NCBI GenBank assembly: GCA_026394075.1
Contig: JAPKYX010000216.1
Location: forward strand, 1 to 64,000
From: Acidobacteriota bacterium
GTDB taxonomy: Bacteria; Acidobacteriota; Terriglobia; Bryobacterales; Bryobacteraceae
Direction: 5' to 3'
DNA length: 64,000 nucleotides
A program made the translations under genes and the position numbers. How positions within the stretch are numbered: position 1 is the first letter of the stretch; every line of letters starts with the position of its first letter. Under the pieces are notes generated by a model. That model worked only from the letters and a program-made list of their open reading frames with translations. It was not told the DNA's origin and made no database searches. Of the stretch, positions 26,012-34,365 are shown one piece after another.

Positions 26012-26872
26012 ATGTCAGTGAACATCCTGGGCCAATTGCGGCAGGCGGCCGCCAAACTGAACCCGAACGAAGTACGCGAGGCAGCCGAGCGGCGGCCCGC
26101 CATCTTGCTGCGCGCACGGTCGGAGATGGCCTACGACGCCATGTTCCGGTTTCTCTTGCCCGCCTCTCTATCTGAAGCCAAGCGGCAGCGGATCACCGAA
26201 TGCATCTTCCTGGAAGGTGAAACGCCCAAGCCGGCGCGGTTCGATTTGACGCTGGTGGAGCATGGCATCCCCGCGGAACCGGGCGAGTTTGTCTATTCTC
26301 GGGAGCGGGAAGAGAAGTTGGTTCGCGAAGTGCTGGACCATGATGAAAGCGTCGGGCTGCCGTTGGCGCGCTGCTTCCCGGCCTTCCGTCCGGAAGTAAC
26401 CAGCCGCACGATCCAGACCATCGCTGTCGAGAACGCGGTGTTCTCAGTAGCCACCGCTTTGCCCAACATCGCGCCCTATCTGGGCCTGGTATGGACGCCG
26501 GGCGAGTTTGCCTCCGACACGGCGTTTCTCACCCTGAACCAGATCCGGATGCTGTTCCTGCTGGGCGGTGCCAGTGATCGCGCGGTGGGCTATGGCGAAC
26601 AGAAGTCCGAGATCGCGTCGCTGGTGGCCGGTGCGTTCGGCTGGCGCGCGGTGGCGCGTGAACTGGCCGGCAAGATTCCGCTGGGCGGCGGCTTGATCCC
26701 CAAGGCGGCCATCGCCTTTGCCGGTACGTGGGTGGTCGGTAGTTCAGTGGAGAGGCTTTACCGGGTGGGCTATGGCTACACGCGCGCCGAACGGTCCAGC
26801 GCCTATGGCGAGGCCTTTGAGCGTGGCAAGCAGGTGGCCGCCGCCGTCATCGACAAATGGAGAAATCGTTGA
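26012..26872 (+). CDS. DUF697-like membrane-associated protein
   Basis: A 286-residue protein. The C-terminal third (about 190-285) resembles DUF697 (YcjF-type): VAGAFGWRAVARELAGKI, PLGGGLIPKAAIAFAGTWVVGSSVERLYRVGYGYT. These helices usually insert in or lie on the membrane; DUF697 proteins are often partnered with GTPases, and none is present here. The N-terminal half is unassigned. It begins three bases after the nuclease-like gene and overlaps the SDR gene by 16 bases, so translation is coupled on both sides. Confidence 0.65.
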   Translation: MSVNILGQLRQAAAKLNPNEVREAAERRPAILLRARSEMAYDAMFRFLLPASLSEAKRQRITECIFLEGETPKPARFDLTLVEHGIPAEPGEFVYSREREEKLVREVLDHDESVGLPLARCFPAFRPEVTSRTIQTIAVENAVFSVATALPNIAPYLGLVWTPGEFASDTAFLTLNQIRMLFLLGGASDRAVGYGEQKSEIASLVAGAFGWRAVARELAGKIPLGGGLIPKAAIAFAGTWVVGSSVERLYRVGYGYTRAERSSAYGEAFERGKQVAAAVIDKWRNR

Positions 26873-27603
26873 AACCAGTTGCCCTCGTCACGGGCGCCAG
26901 TCGCGGCATTGGCCGAGCTATCGCCATTCAGCTTTCCAGCACGCATCAGGTGGTGGGCACCTATCGTGGCAATCGTGAAGCAGCAGAATCGCTGGCCGCT
27001 GAAACCGGCAGCGCGATCTTTCCTTGCGATATCGGGTCGCGTGATGACCGCGAGGCGCTGCTCAATTTCACCCGCGAGAAGTTCGGGCGTCTGGATCTGC
27101 TGGTGAACAATGCCGGCATTGCGCCGCGCCATCGGAACGATGTGCTGGAGGCCACCGAAGAGAGCTTCGATGAACTGATCGGCACCAACCTCAAAGGTCC
27201 GCACTTTCTGACGCGCGACGCCGCCAAGTGGATGCTGGCGCAGGGTAACGGGCGCATCGTTTTCGTCACATCGATTTCCGCCTACACCGCCTCCGTGAAC
27301 CGGGCTGATTACTGCATCTCCAAAGCCGGCCTTTCGATGAGTGCCAAAGTCTATTCGCAACGGCTGGCGGGTGAAGGCATTCTGGTGTTTGAGATCCGGC
27401 CCGGCATCATCCGCACTGACATGATCTCGGCTGTCGAGAAGACCTACGAGGAGCGCATCGCCAACGGCCTGCTGCCGCAACGCCGCATGGGCGAAGGTGC
27501 GGACGTCGCGCGAGCGGTGGAGGCCATCGCTTCCGGGCTGCTGGACTATTCCGCTGGTCAAGTGCTGAACGTGGATGGCGGGTTCCATTTGCGATCGCTC
27601 TAG
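26857..27603 (+). CDS. SDR-family 3-oxoacyl reductase-like enzyme
   Basis: A 248-residue short-chain dehydrogenase/reductase. It has the NAD(P)-binding TGASRGIGRA, LLVNNAGIAP, catalytic Ser in VFVTSISAYTAS, YCISK with Tyr and Lys, and the C-terminal GQVLNVDGGFHL. Annotated relatives are usually called 3-ketoacyl-ACP reductase, but this copy has no other fatty-acid gene nearby. It overlaps the end of the DUF697-like gene and lies 36 bases before an MFS gene that seems to have its own promoter. A catabolic role with the carrier and the flavin oxidoreductase downstream is likely. Confidence 0.9.
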   Translation: MEKSLKPVALVTGASRGIGRAIAIQLSSTHQVVGTYRGNREAAESLAAETGSAIFPCDIGSRDDREALLNFTREKFGRLDLLVNNAGIAPRHRNDVLEATEESFDELIGTNLKGPHFLTRDAAKWMLAQGNGRIVFVTSISAYTASVNRADYCISKAGLSMSAKVYSQRLAGEGILVFEIRPGIIRTDMISAVEKTYEERIANGLLPQRRMGEGADVARAVEAIASGLLDYSAGQVLNVDGGFHLRSL

Positions 27604-27624
27604 TGCTGAAACCCTAGCGTCACT

Positions 27625-27630
27625 GATACT
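27625..27630 (+). promoter_or_regulatory. -10-like element of MFS gene
   Basis: GATACT nine bases before the ATG at 27640; no Shine-Dalgarno. Confidence 0.35.
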
Positions 27631-27639
27631 CTATTGAGA

Positions 27640-28920
27640 ATGCAGCAGCGTCCTTTTTACGGCTGGTGGATCACCGTCTTCGCGTTTTTGACCTTCGGTA
27701 TTGCCGTAGGCATTCCGTATTACGGCGGCCCGTTCTTTTACGACTACTACGAGAAGTCATTCGGTTGGTCCCGCGCGGACATCACGCTGGGCTTTCCGCT
27801 GGCGGCGACTCTGACGTTGTGGGTGGGTCCGCTGGTGGTGCCCAAGTTTTCGCCACGCTGGCTGATTGTGATCGGGTCCGGATTAACGGCGCTGGCCTTC
27901 TTTGGCTTTAGCCAGATGCAGGGCTCGCTGATGTTCTATTACGGACTGTGGTTTCTCTACATCGTGGGCTACATCTTCTCGGGCCCAATTGCCCACCAGG
28001 TGATCGTGTCGCAGTGGTTCAAGAGCCGCCGCGGCTTGGCGATGGCTATTGTCTATTTGGGTGTGGCCGCCTTTGCCGCCGTGTCCGCCAAGTACATTGC
28101 GCGTCCGCTGACGGAGGCCTTTGGTGATTTCCGCTACGGCTTGATTGGCTTTGCCTGCTGCCTGTTTTTGGCTTGGCCGATCGCCATCTTCGGACTGCGG
28201 GACAAGCCCAAGGACATGGGCCAGTTTCCGGATGGCGAGGCGGGGCCGCCGGCGGATGCACACCAGGAGCCGAAGGCGTTTGGCTATCTGCTGCGGCAGC
28301 CCGCTTTCTGGTTGTTGCTGGTGGGCAGCCTGTGTTCCATCGGATCGATTGGCTCCATCAATCAGCACATGAAGTTTGTGTTCGCGGAGCGCGGCTTTAA
28401 GGACCAGAAGACACTGGATGCGCTGTTCGGCAATGCGCTGTTCATCATTGCGTTCTCTTCCGCTGGCGGCCGCCTGCTGATGGGGTACCTGGCGGACCGG
28501 TTCAACAAGAAGTACGTGATGCTGGCCACCTACGCGCTGGTGGCCTCCACGATCCCGCTGCTGATGTTGTCCAGCCCCGAAAATGAGCAGATGGTCTACA
28601 TCTTCAGCCTACTGTTCGGCTTCGGCATGGGGGCTGACTACATGTTGATCCCGCTGATGGCGGCGGACCGGTTTGGCGTCAATTCGCTAGCGCGGGCGAT
28701 GGCGATTATTCTGCCCGCCGATACGCTGGGCCAAACGTGGTTCCCCTACATCATTGCCAAGCTCCGAGAGAACACTGGCAGCTACGGCCCGGCCTTGCAG
28801 GTGCTGTTTGTCCTGGCCGCCATTGGCGCGCTGGCCATCCTGATGCTGCCGCGCAAGAACCAAACTCCGAATGAGACACTTCACCTACAAGACGCTAGCC
28901 GAGCTTCAACACGCGGCTAG
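27640..28920 (+). CDS. MFS transporter, oxalate/formate or monocarboxylate type
   Basis: A 426-residue transporter with twelve membrane helices. The start FYGWWITVFAFLTFGIAVGIPYYG, QWFKSRRGLAMAIVYLGVA and RLLMGYLADRFNKKYV fit the oxalate:formate antiporter/monocarboxylate branch of the MFS. The central loop is short (KPKDMGQFPDG). Substrate is probably an organic acid. The gene overlaps the flavin oxidoreductase downstream by 50 bases, so the two are co-expressed, suggesting the carrier imports the compound the reductase acts on. Confidence 0.86.
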   Translation: MQQRPFYGWWITVFAFLTFGIAVGIPYYGGPFFYDYYEKSFGWSRADITLGFPLAATLTLWVGPLVVPKFSPRWLIVIGSGLTALAFFGFSQMQGSLMFYYGLWFLYIVGYIFSGPIAHQVIVSQWFKSRRGLAMAIVYLGVAAFAAVSAKYIARPLTEAFGDFRYGLIGFACCLFLAWPIAIFGLRDKPKDMGQFPDGEAGPPADAHQEPKAFGYLLRQPAFWLLLVGSLCSIGSIGSINQHMKFVFAERGFKDQKTLDALFGNALFIIAFSSAGGRLLMGYLADRFNKKYVMLATYALVASTIPLLMLSSPENEQMVYIFSLLFGFGMGADYMLIPLMAADRFGVNSLARAMAIILPADTLGQTWFPYIIAKLRENTGSYGPALQVLFVLAAIGALAILMLPRKNQTPNETLHLQDASRASTRG

Positions 28921-30295
28921 CGCGCTCTCGACCGGCCACGTCGGCTTTGAAGAAGACAAGCAGAAGATCCGGGAAGCGCTAGCGCGGCCCGTTCAACTTG
29001 CCTCCCGTGTGGTGGGCAACTCCATGGCCATCCACCCGATGGAAGGCTGCGACGGGACCCTCGATGGGCGTCCCGATGAATTGACCATCCGCCGCTACGA
29101 ACGCTTTGCCCGGGGCGGCGCCAAGCTGATCTGGTTTGAAGCCACCGCCGTGCGCGAGGATGGCCGTGCCAACACGCGCCAGTTGTGGATCACGCGCGAG
29201 AACGTGGGCGACTACGCCGCCATCAACAAGCGCATCCTGGCACTGCACAAAGAGGCTTGGGGCACCACCGACGATGTGCTGATGCCGGTACAGTTGACCC
29301 ATTCCGGCCGCTACGCCGTGCCGCGCAAGACCATTGCGTATCACAACCCGCTAATCGATGCGAAATCAAAGACGCCGGACGACTATCCCGTCATCTCCGA
29401 CGATGAACTGGAACGCCTGGAAGATGCCTACGTGGACGCGGCGGGCTTGTGTCTGGAAGCCGGGTTCTCCGCCATCGACATGAAGGCCGTGCACGGCTAC
29501 CTGATCCACGAGATGCTGGGCGCGAAGACCTTTGAAGGCAGCCGGTACCGGGGGCCTGAACTTGCCAATCGCACGCGGTTTATCAAGAACGTTCTGGGCA
29601 AGCTGAAGGCCAAGTTCGGCTCGCGGCTGACGCTCTGCATGCGTCTGAATGCCTTTGACAGCGTGCCGTGGCAGCTGAACGGCGAGCACTACCCGTTTGA
29701 GACGCCTTACCCCTATGGCTGGGGCGTAGATCCGATGAACCCGCTGGAAGAAGATCTCACCGAGGTGAAGACGCTGGTGGGCTGGGTGCGGGAGTGGGGC
29801 GTTGAGGTGTTGAACATCTCGATCGGTTGCCCCTACTACAACCCGCACATCGGGCGGCCTTTTGAGAAGCCGGACGAGGGCAACTATGAGCAGCCGGAGC
29901 ACCCACTGCTGGGTGTGGATCGCCACTTCCGCATCTCCGCCGAACTACAGCGCGCCTTCCCGGATTTCCCGCTGGTGGGCACCGGCTATTCGTGGCTCCA
30001 GAAGTACGCCATCAACGCAGCGGCGCACAATGTCGCCTCCGGAGCGATCACGTTCTTTGGCCTGGGCCGCGGCGTGCTGGCGTATCCGGACTTTGCCAAG
30101 GATGTGCTAGAGCAGGGCGAGTTGGATGAACTGCGGGTCTGCAAAACGCTGACTTATTGCACGTACCTGATGCGGCAGAAGAACCATCCGCTGGGCCAGT
30201 TTCCGGCCGGGTGTCCGCCCTTCGACAAGGAAGCCTATGGCGGCCTGATGAAGGACGCGCGCGCGGCGCAGCGCCTGGTCAGCTTGAAGCAATAA
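28871..30295 (+). CDS. NADH:flavin oxidoreductase (old yellow enzyme family)
   Basis: A 474-residue FMN-dependent TIM-barrel enzyme. It shows SRVVGNSMAIHPMEGCDGT, QLTHSGRYAVP, IDMKAVHGYLIHEMLGA and KFGSRLTLCMRLN, the active-site and FMN-binding regions of the 2,4-dienoyl-CoA reductase/OYE group. The C-terminal region has cysteines (KTLTYCTYL, FPAGCPPFD) but no full CxxC set for a 4Fe-4S cluster, and no separate FAD/NAD domain follows. It reduces an activated C=C bond of an unknown substrate. The start lies 50 bases inside the MFS gene. It converges on the GNAT gene with a 17-base overlap. Confidence 0.88.
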   Translation: MRHFTYKTLAELQHAASALSTGHVGFEEDKQKIREALARPVQLASRVVGNSMAIHPMEGCDGTLDGRPDELTIRRYERFARGGAKLIWFEATAVREDGRANTRQLWITRENVGDYAAINKRILALHKEAWGTTDDVLMPVQLTHSGRYAVPRKTIAYHNPLIDAKSKTPDDYPVISDDELERLEDAYVDAAGLCLEAGFSAIDMKAVHGYLIHEMLGAKTFEGSRYRGPELANRTRFIKNVLGKLKAKFGSRLTLCMRLNAFDSVPWQLNGEHYPFETPYPYGWGVDPMNPLEEDLTEVKTLVGWVREWGVEVLNISIGCPYYNPHIGRPFEKPDEGNYEQPEHPLLGVDRHFRISAELQRAFPDFPLVGTGYSWLQKYAINAAAHNVASGAITFFGLGRGVLAYPDFAKDVLEQGELDELRVCKTLTYCTYLMRQKNHPLGQFPAGCPPFDKEAYGGLMKDARAAQRLVSLKQ

Positions 30296-30737
30296 CTTCT
30301 TCGTACATCAGGTAGTGCGTCTCCTGCATGCCCAGCCGCCGGTAAACGGCCTGGGCGCGGGAGTTCTCCTGCTCGACATAGAGCCGGAAGCCGCAGCAAT
30401 CGCCCCGCTCTTGCGCGATGCGCTTTACTTCGCCATAGAGCGCGGGGTAGACGCCTTGGCCGCGAAACTCCGGCTTGACGTAGACGCTCTGGATCCAGAA
30501 GAAGACACCGTTGCGCCAGTCGCTCCATTCGTAGGTGATCATCAGGCCGCCGGCCACCGCGCCATCCACTTCGGCCATCAGGTAGAAGCCGAACTGAGGC
30601 CGGGCGAAGAGACCTTTGACGCCGGGCAGGATGACGCTATCGGGTAGGATCTTGTTCTCAGTCTCGATGGCCATGGCCTGATTGAAGGCCGCAATGGCGG
30701 GGATGTCGGTTTCGACGGCGGGGCGGATGGTGATCAT
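30279..30737 (-). CDS. GNAT-family N-acetyltransferase
   Basis: A 152-residue acetyl-CoA-dependent transferase. MITIRPAVETDIPAIAAFNQ opens the fold, VYVKPEFRGQGVYPALYGEV is the acetyl-CoA pyrophosphate loop (R/Q-x-x-G-x-G/A), and FRLYVEQENSRAQAVYRRLGM the typical C-terminal strand-helix. Substrate unknown. The start overlaps the stop of the Smr gene (ATGA). It is the last gene of the leftward haem operon transcript. Confidence 0.9.
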   Translation of the reverse strand: MITIRPAVETDIPAIAAFNQAMAIETENKILPDSVILPGVKGLFARPQFGFYLMAEVDGAVAGGLMITYEWSDWRNGVFFWIQSVYVKPEFRGQGVYPALYGEVKRIAQERGDCCGFRLYVEQENSRAQAVYRRLGMQETHYLMYEEVIASS

Positions 30738-31042
30738 GGGAGTGTGGGGCCAGCGAACGGTTGAAGAGACACAATTGTCGCACCCCAGCCGCCCGCTTCG
30801 GCGGGGGCATCGCTGAAGGCTGAGACGAAGGGCGTGCGGGACAGGACACTCCGCACGGTCTCGCGCTGCACGCCGATGCCGCGTCCGTGGATGATCCGCA
30901 GGGCGGTCAACCCCGCCGCATGGGCCGCTTCGAGATACGCCTCCACGGCCTCCTTTACGTCGCGCGGAGCGATGGAGTGGAGGTCGAAGACATCTTCAAT
31001 GGGCAGTTCGAACGGCTCGTTCGATGGCGGTGACGATTCCAT
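30734..31042 (-). CDS. Small Smr-domain protein
   Basis: A 102-residue protein that is nearly all Smr domain: FDLHSIAPRDVKEAVEAYL with the conserved DLH, and LRIIHGRGIG (the HGxG loop), as in the C-terminus of MutS2. Smr domains nick or bind nucleic acid, including mRNA on collided ribosomes. It starts 47 bases inside the end of the SUMT-HemD gene; the ATG at 31042 has TGGAG 10 bases upstream, and an extension to 31084 has no support. Confidence 0.85.
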   Translation of the reverse strand: MESSPPSNEPFELPIEDVFDLHSIAPRDVKEAVEAYLEAAHAAGLTALRIIHGRGIGVQRETVRSVLSRTPFVSAFSDAPAEAGGWGATIVSLQPFAGPTLP

Positions 31043-32288
31043 CCGTGGTGTACTCCAGAGCTTCGATCTCGGGCTCCAGGCCATGCTGGCGCAGCGTGGC
31101 GGTGGTGATGGGTCCGATGGAGGCGATACGGCCGGTGGGAGGTCCAGCCAGCGCCAGGAAGTTCTTCACGGTGGAACTGCTGGTGAAGGTCACCCAATCG
31201 TACGTGCCGGGCAGGGAAGCGGTCTGCCGGGGCACGATGGTGCGGTAGGCATCGACGACATCCACCCGCGCTCCACGCTGCCGCAGAGCATCGGGCACGA
31301 CATCGCGGGCCACGGTGGCACGCGGGATCAGGATGCGCTGACCGGCCAGATCCGCGGGTAGTGCCGCCACCAGGCCTTCGCCCACATAGTCGCGCGGCAC
31401 CACATCGACCTTCAGCTTCAGCTTCTCCACGGCGGCCCTGGTGGCGGGTCCGATGGTGCAGATGCGGGCGCGCAGACCACGGAGGTCGTCGACGCGGTCA
31501 AACAGCGCCGTGACGCCATTGACGGAGGTGAAGATCAGCCAGTCGTATTCACCCAGCGAGGCGGCAGCCCGGTCGAGCGGTGCCGGGTCCGCCGGCGGGA
31601 CGATCTCGATGACGGGGAACTCGATCACCTCGGCGCCCAAGGCGCGCAGGCGCACGTTCATGCGGCTAGATTCGGCGCGCGTGACGACGATCCGCTGGCC
31701 ATAGAGCGGCAGTGACTTCAGGTTGGCGACAGCACCGGCGATGATGATCGAAGGCGCTTGGGCGTGCGTGAGGCTTTCGCGATAGATCTGCTGCTGCGGA
31801 CGGGAGGCGTTCTCCACCGCGATGGCTGGTCCGGCCTGGGTGGGGCGGCCCATGTAGTACACCACGGTGTCGGCCTCCGGCACGGGAATCGCCGGGTCAT
31901 GCGCCGAGATCAGTGCAACGGTGCGGCCCAGCGTCTTGTGCGTCAGTGAGACTTTTGCCGCCGCAGCAGCGGCGGTGGCGGCGGTGACGCCGGGGATGAT
32001 CTCGTAGGGGACGCCCGCTTGGTCCAGCGCTTCCATCTGCTCAACCAGACGTCCGTAGATGGTGGGGTCTCCCACTTGCAGGCGCACGACGCGAAGACCG
32101 GCTTGCGCGGCGGCGATCAATTGCGCCGGGTTCTGATAGGGCTGAGAATGGGGCGACAGGCTCCAGATGGCTTCCGGCACCAGCTCATCGTGGAAGACGG
32201 CCTGGGCTTGTTCAATCGCTCGCCGGGCCTTCAAGGTAAGCAGTTCAGCATCGCCGGGGCCCGCGCCGGTGAACAGCACCGGTGTCAC
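30996..32288 (-). CDS. Fused uroporphyrinogen-III methyltransferase-like domain + HemD
   Basis: A 430-residue two-domain protein in the haem operon. Residues 1-195 are SUMT/CobA-like: VLFTGAGPGDAELLTLKA, VPYEIIPGVTAATAAAA and PSIIIAGAVANLKSL are recognisable. But the usual GKRxGxH block after the first loop is missing (ELVPEAIWSLSPHSQPYQ runs straight to NPAQLIAAAQAG), and the GGDP loop reads VGDPTIYGR, so methyltransferase activity may be lost or changed. Residues 197-430 are uroporphyrinogen-III synthase (GQRIVVTRAE, WLIFTSVNGVTALF, CTIGPATRAAVE, WVTFTSSSTVKNF, SIGPITTATL), which closes the tetrapyrrole ring. Start is GTG, overlapping the hemC stop by four bases. Confidence 0.9.
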   Translation of the reverse strand: MTPVLFTGAGPGDAELLTLKARRAIEQAQAVFHDELVPEAIWSLSPHSQPYQNPAQLIAAAQAGLRVVRLQVGDPTIYGRLVEQMEALDQAGVPYEIIPGVTAATAAAAAAKVSLTHKTLGRTVALISAHDPAIPVPEADTVVYYMGRPTQAGPAIAVENASRPQQQIYRESLTHAQAPSIIIAGAVANLKSLPLYGQRIVVTRAESSRMNVRLRALGAEVIEFPVIEIVPPADPAPLDRAAASLGEYDWLIFTSVNGVTALFDRVDDLRGLRARICTIGPATRAAVEKLKLKVDVVPRDYVGEGLVAALPADLAGQRILIPRATVARDVVPDALRQRGARVDVVDAYRTIVPRQTASLPGTYDWVTFTSSSTVKNFLALAGPPTGRIASIGPITTATLRQHGLEPEIEALEYTTDGIVTAIERAVRTAH

Positions 32289-33124
32289 CGGACGGCCTCT
32301 AGCGCCCGCGCCACGACATCCGGGCCTTCACCCAGAAACTTCCGGAGCCGCGTGCCATCCGGCTCCGCCACCGCACAACGCAGTACTCCGTCCGAGACGT
32401 GGCAGCCCATCGGGACCTGACAGCCACCACCCATCGCTCTTAGAAAGTCGCGCTCCATCTCCACGGCGGCGCGAGTTGGCGGGTGATCGAGGAAGGTGAA
32501 CCGCGTATCGCCGGAGCGTGTCTCGACCGCCAAAGCTCCTTGGCCGACCGCCGGACACATCAGTTCAACCGGCACGTAGTCGGTGATCCGGTGCGCCCAG
32601 CCTAAACGCTTCAGGCCCGCGACCGCCAGCAGGATGACGTCGAACTGGCCTTCGTCCAGTTTGCGCAACCGGGTATCGACGTTGCCACGGATGGATTCGA
32701 TGATCAGGTCCGGCCTCGCGGCCTTCAATTGTGCGTGACGACGCAGCGCGCTGGTGCCGACCCGGGCCCCCTGGGGCAAGTCGGCCAAGGTGCGCCCGAT
32801 TAGGGCATCGCGAGCATCTTCGCGTTCGGGAATCGCCGTGATCTCGAGACCCGCCGGCAGTTCCGTGGGCATGTCCTTCATCGAATGGACGGCCAAGTCG
32901 ATGCGGCCATCGAGCAGAGCTTCTTCCAGTTCCTTGGTGAACAGGCCCTTGGTGGACGTCTGCGCGCCCAACTGCGCCAGTGGGACATCGGTGATCTTGT
33001 CGCCGGTGGTGTGGATGATCTCGATACGGGCGTCCAGGCCGCGCGCCGCCATCAGGCTTTGGATGTGTTCCGCCTGCCACAGGGCCAGCTTGGAACCTCG
33101 GGAACCGATCACCAACTGGCTCAC
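32285..33124 (-). CDS. hemC: Hydroxymethylbilane synthase
   Basis: A 279-residue porphobilinogen deaminase that joins four porphobilinogens for haem synthesis. IGSRGSKLALWQAEHI, AVHSMKDMP with the catalytic Asp, GTSALRRHAQL, RGNVDTRLRKL and the cofactor-carrying Cys235 in GGGCQVPMG are intact. The protein is slightly short because the third domain is trimmed at the C-terminus. Start is GTG overlapping the hemA stop by four bases (GTGA). Confidence 0.96.
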   Translation of the reverse strand: MSQLVIGSRGSKLALWQAEHIQSLMAARGLDARIEIIHTTGDKITDVPLAQLGAQTSTKGLFTKELEEALLDGRIDLAVHSMKDMPTELPAGLEITAIPEREDARDALIGRTLADLPQGARVGTSALRRHAQLKAARPDLIIESIRGNVDTRLRKLDEGQFDVILLAVAGLKRLGWAHRITDYVPVELMCPAVGQGALAVETRSGDTRFTFLDHPPTRAAVEMERDFLRAMGGGCQVPMGCHVSDGVLRCAVAEPDGTRLRKFLGEGPDVVARALEAVR

Positions 33125-34365
33125 AGTTTGAAAACTCTCTTGATGGAATCAATCACGGGCAATGTCTCTGGGGCCGCCACTTGACGCCGGATCTCGGCGA
33201 TGGGGCCGTGGGCGATCTTGTTGATGATGCCGCGGGTGAGGGCTTCCAGAGCTTCTTCCTGCTCCGGGCGCAGCGGGCCCAGCTTACTGCGGAAGCGCTC
33301 CACTTCACCGGCGCGCACGCGTTCCAGCGCCGCCTGGAGGCCGACAATGGCCGGACCGGCTTCGCGGACTTTCAGGCGCTCTTCCAGGCGCAGCACTTCT
33401 TCATCGACAATGCGCTCCGCTTGGGCGGCGGCTCCGGCGCGCTCCTTCAAGTTGCGCTGCACGACGGCTTGCAGGTCGTCGATGTCGTACAGGAAAGCGT
33501 TGTCCAGCTTGTTTACTTCCGGGTCGATGTTGCGCGGTACCGCGATGTCGATTACAAATATCGGCTTATTGCGGCGGGCCTGTAGGGCCAGGCGTACATC
33601 TTCCTTGGTCAGAATGTAGCCGGTGGCGCCGCTGGAGGCGATGATGATGTCGGCATGCGGCAGGGACTGCTTGAAGGTGGAATAGTCGATGATCCAGCCG
33701 CCGAACAGCTGCGCCACATCAACCGCGCGCTGGTAAGTGCGGTTGGTGACGTAGATATGCTTGGCACCATTGCGATGCAGGTGGCGCGCGGCCAGCTCAC
33801 TCATCTTGCCCGCACCGATCAGCAGGACCTTGGAATCGGCCAGGGAGCCGAAGATCTCGCGCGCCAGCTCAACGGCGGCATAGCTGACCGAGACCGCGTT
33901 TTCGCCAATCTCGGTTTCATTGCGGACGCGCTTGGCCACACTGAAGGCCGACGTCAAAACCGTGTCCAGCAGGCCGTTGACCGCGCCGTGTTCCTTGGCT
34001 GCCTGGTAGGCCTGCTTCAACTGGCCGAGAATTTGCGGCTCACCCAGGATCATCGAATCCAGGCTGGAAGCGACGCGGAACAGATGCCGGATCGCTTCCC
34101 GGCCTTCGTGCAGAAACAGATGCCCGCGCATCTCCTCGCCAGGCGGCAGAAAGCGCGCCAGACACGCGGCGGCGTCGGCGGAATCCTCCAGCGTGACGGC
34201 TACTTCCACCCGGTTGCAGGTAGACAGGATCAGCCCTTCGCCCATCCCGGTTTGCTCGCGCAAACGGGCCAGCTCCGAGGCCAGGGCATCGCCCGGGATA
34301 GCCAGCCGCTCCCGGATCTCCACCGGAGCCGTTCGATGATTGACACCCGCCACGGCCAGCTTCAT
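33121..34365 (-). CDS. hemA: Glutamyl-tRNA reductase
   Basis: A 414-residue enzyme that reduces glutamyl-tRNA to glutamate-1-semialdehyde, the first committed step of tetrapyrrole synthesis. AVAGVNHRTAPVEIRERLAI, LSTCNRVEVAV with the catalytic cysteine, the NADP-binding VLLIGAGKMSELAARHL, and the C-terminal dimerisation helices (FRSKLGPLRPEQEEALEALT) are present. The ATG at 34365 is chosen because it gives the canonical start and overlaps the previous stop (ATGA); the frame stays open upstream to 34464. Confidence 0.96.
   Translation of the reverse strand: MKLAVAGVNHRTAPVEIRERLAIPGDALASELARLREQTGMGEGLILSTCNRVEVAVTLEDSADAAACLARFLPPGEEMRGHLFLHEGREAIRHLFRVASSLDSMILGEPQILGQLKQAYQAAKEHGAVNGLLDTVLTSAFSVAKRVRNETEIGENAVSVSYAAVELAREIFGSLADSKVLLIGAGKMSELAARHLHRNGAKHIYVTNRTYQRAVDVAQLFGGWIIDYSTFKQSLPHADIIIASSGATGYILTKEDVRLALQARRNKPIFVIDIAVPRNIDPEVNKLDNAFLYDIDDLQAVVQRNLKERAGAAAQAERIVDEEVLRLEERLKVREAGPAIVGLQAALERVRAGEVERFRSKLGPLRPEQEEALEALTRGIINKIAHGPIAEIRRQVAAPETLPVIDSIKRVFKL

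Noticed and set aside
24117-26872. A defence island around the nuclease-like gene
   Set aside because: Neighbours are yggS, an SDR and an MFS carrier; no restriction, toxin-antitoxin or phage genes are present, so only the pair itself is flagged.
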